Source: Prorocentrum cordatum (taxonomy: Eukaryota; Sar; Dinophyceae; Prorocentrales; Prorocentraceae). From it: a stretch of 64,000 nt of DNA. The stretch is from NCBI GenBank assembly GCA_963575745.1, contig CAUYUJ010015735.1:192718-256717 (forward strand). The letters are read 5' to 3'. Shown piece by piece: positions 62,800 through 64,000 of this stretch. The stretch's first letter is position 1; each line of letters begins with the position of its first letter. Under the pieces are notes generated by a model. The model saw only the letters and a program-made list of their open reading frames with translations. It was not told where the DNA came from and made no database searches. A program made the translations under genes and the position numbers.

Positions 62800-63999
62800 T
62801 TAGGGGGTTGGACCCGCGGGCGCATCCTGAGAGACAGCGAGAGCAGGGCCAGGATCGCTAGACGATCCAGCTCCGCTCACACTCGGACGCCCCTGTCGGG
62901 CGTCGAACTCATCACGAGCCTGCATCGCCATCTTAACAGCCTTAGGGGGCCCGTCACGACGAGGGTAGAGCCCCTTCCCCAGACGGGCCAAGTTTTCCAA
63001 GCCGTTCCGACTCGGGCGGCATTCAGCGATAAGATGACGGGGGTCCACAGTAGCGTAGGCCCCACAGGTGCGGCAAAAGGTCAGGAAGAATTGGTCCGCT
63101 CGGCCGAGCGAGTGCGACGGATGGACTTCAACTCCCTGCAAATTCAAACCGATACCCTGGGTGATCCTCTGAGCCCTGGGAGGGGGAGGAGCCTCAGGAG
63201 GAGGAGGAGGGGGAGGCAAACATGGGCTCGAGCTCAACTCCAGGAACCTCGACTGGGGCACAGTCTGGAGACACGCCTCGCAAACCCACACAGAGCCCCT
63301 CAGGTGGAGGCGGTGGGCGGAGGCAGCGAGAGCTCGAGCTACTCTTGACTTCGGTACCGCTTTAATGGGCACCACTTCTCTCTCTGCCTTCGACGATTTG
63401 TCGGCGGCAGCAGCATCCTGGAGCGCACGGCGGGCACGCCTCCTGATCATAGCAGCAGCAGAGTCGACCGCATCGGTCCGAGGAAGGTCCCCCACCAGCC
63501 CCCTCTCCCACGCCAACTCCGCCGCCCTCCCCGCCCAGATATCCGCAGCCATGTTACCCATGGCCGTGAGCATCTCTTGCTCACAGTAAAAACTCGCTCT
63601 CTCATCCGTGTGAGATGGGGTCCACCGAACCGTGAGCTGGCCAGGCCTGGATCTCCACGACTTCCTAGCACGCTCCCAGAGGTCCTCCTGGAGACGCGAG
63701 GCCCTGGGATTCTCAAGGATAAACTTCCAAGACCTGGCTATATTCTTATGGTCGGTGACGAATTCAACATTACCTGGAACATTCTCGAGCATGAGACAAA
63801 ACGCGAGCAGCTCGGCCCTCGGGACAGACTGTTTCAGCCCGAGGAGAGGGACCGCAATGCCAGCACGCTCCTGAAACTGACCCTGCTCATCAGGCGCCAG
63901 GGCCACGATAGCAGCTCCACAGCGGCGACGACGAGGGTCGTCTGAGTGCTTCCCACCCGACCCGTCCCCGTACACCACCGTCCACCCCCCATCCTCACA
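62800..63999 (-). CDS. Retrotransposon polyprotein C-terminus: RNase H and zinc knuckle (partial)
   Basis: The minus-strand frame enters from the right edge already open (CEDGGWTVVYGDGSGG...) and ends at a stop at 62800-62802, about 400 residues. Counting from the second Val of WTVV as residue 1, the RNase H core residues are Asp5 (YGDGSG), Glu56 (PRAELLAF), Asp76 (FVTDHKN) and Asp146 (GNMAADIWAG), with His123 in TPSHTDE in the position of the catalytic-loop His. A linker rich in Pro (PPPPPPPEAPPPP) follows, then a Cys pair (VCEACL) and a C-x2-C-x9-H-x4-C motif (CRTCGAYATVDPRHLIAEC), probably a zinc finger. The layout suggests the 3' end of the pol-like reading frame of a LINE-type or related element, removing RNA from RNA-DNA hybrids. 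The reverse transcriptase should lie upstream, beyond 64000. No stop or frameshift interrupts the visible part, so it may be intact. A cellular RNase H is less likely given the zinc finger. Confidence 0.85.
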   Translation of the reverse strand, partial: CEDGGWTVVYGDGSGGKHSDDPRRRRCGAAIVALAPDEQGQFQERAGIAVPLLGLKQSVPRAELLAFCLMLENVPGNVEFVTDHKNIARSWKFILENPRASRLQEDLWERARKSWRSRPGQLTVRWTPSHTDERASFYCEQEMLTAMGNMAADIWAGRAAELAWERGLVGDLPRTDAVDSAAAMIRRRARRALQDAAAADKSSKAEREVVPIKAVPKSRVARALAASAHRLHLRGSVWVCEACLQTVPQSRFLELSSSPCLPPPPPPPEAPPPPRAQRITQGIGLNLQGVEVHPSHSLGRADQFFLTFCRTCGAYATVDPRHLIAECRPSRNGLENLARLGKGLYPRRDGPPKAVKMAMQARDEFDARQGRPSVSGAGSSSDPGPALAVSQDAPAGPTP

Positions 64000-64000
64000 T

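Overview
The window looks like nuclear DNA of a dinoflagellate. It is visibly GC-rich, coding sequence is sparse, and most of the length is microsatellites, minisatellites, satellites and short inverted-repeat elements. The one multi-exon gene that can be recognised is an EF-hand voltage-gated potassium channel of a type common in alveolates, and one of its introns is an inverted-repeat, introner-like insertion. High GC plus introners would suit a Prorocentrum-like genome, but that placement is inference; no rRNA, tRNA or spliced-leader gene was found to confirm it. Layout: 1-3 kb is an AGT/ACT/CGTAGT simple-repeat block. 3-7 kb holds fold-back elements and one introner-family copy. 7.36-20.81 kb on the minus strand is the potassium channel: an N-terminal/S1 exon at 20.4-20.8 kb, an ~11.7 kb intron full of repeats, an S2-S5 exon at 8.4-8.7 kb, a 240-base introner-like intron, a pore/S6/EF-hand exon at 7.7-8.1 kb and a second EF-hand exon at 7.4-7.6 kb. 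The long intron carries a 73-bp satellite, a GAGGCT higher-order array, a 64-bp repeat, a 102-bp satellite and three copies of a ~500-bp composite repeat. 21-50 kb is a mosaic of dispersed short elements and long microsatellites. It includes two palindromic MITE families, a TIR family ending in AAGTCGGG, a SINE-like ~165-bp family (one copy with a 22-bp target duplication), a CCCATAGGG fold-back family, an 89-bp satellite present at three loci, and CTGA, CATA, CAT, CGT, CTC and GGA arrays. 50.6-53.7 kb is less repetitive and may hold exons of an unidentified minus-strand gene. 53.9-60.1 kb is dominated by CAT/CAG, CAA and ATC arrays, with a possible WD40-like exon at 57.4-57.6 kb. 61.1-62.6 kb holds two more tandem arrays, and the right edge is the C-terminal end of a retrotransposon polyprotein (RNase H plus zinc knuckle, minus strand) that continues outside the window. 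Three kinds of long inverted-repeat structure contain an expanded microsatellite between their arms, which recurs often enough to look like a pattern. Element boundaries were placed by eye; copy counts and identities are approximate.
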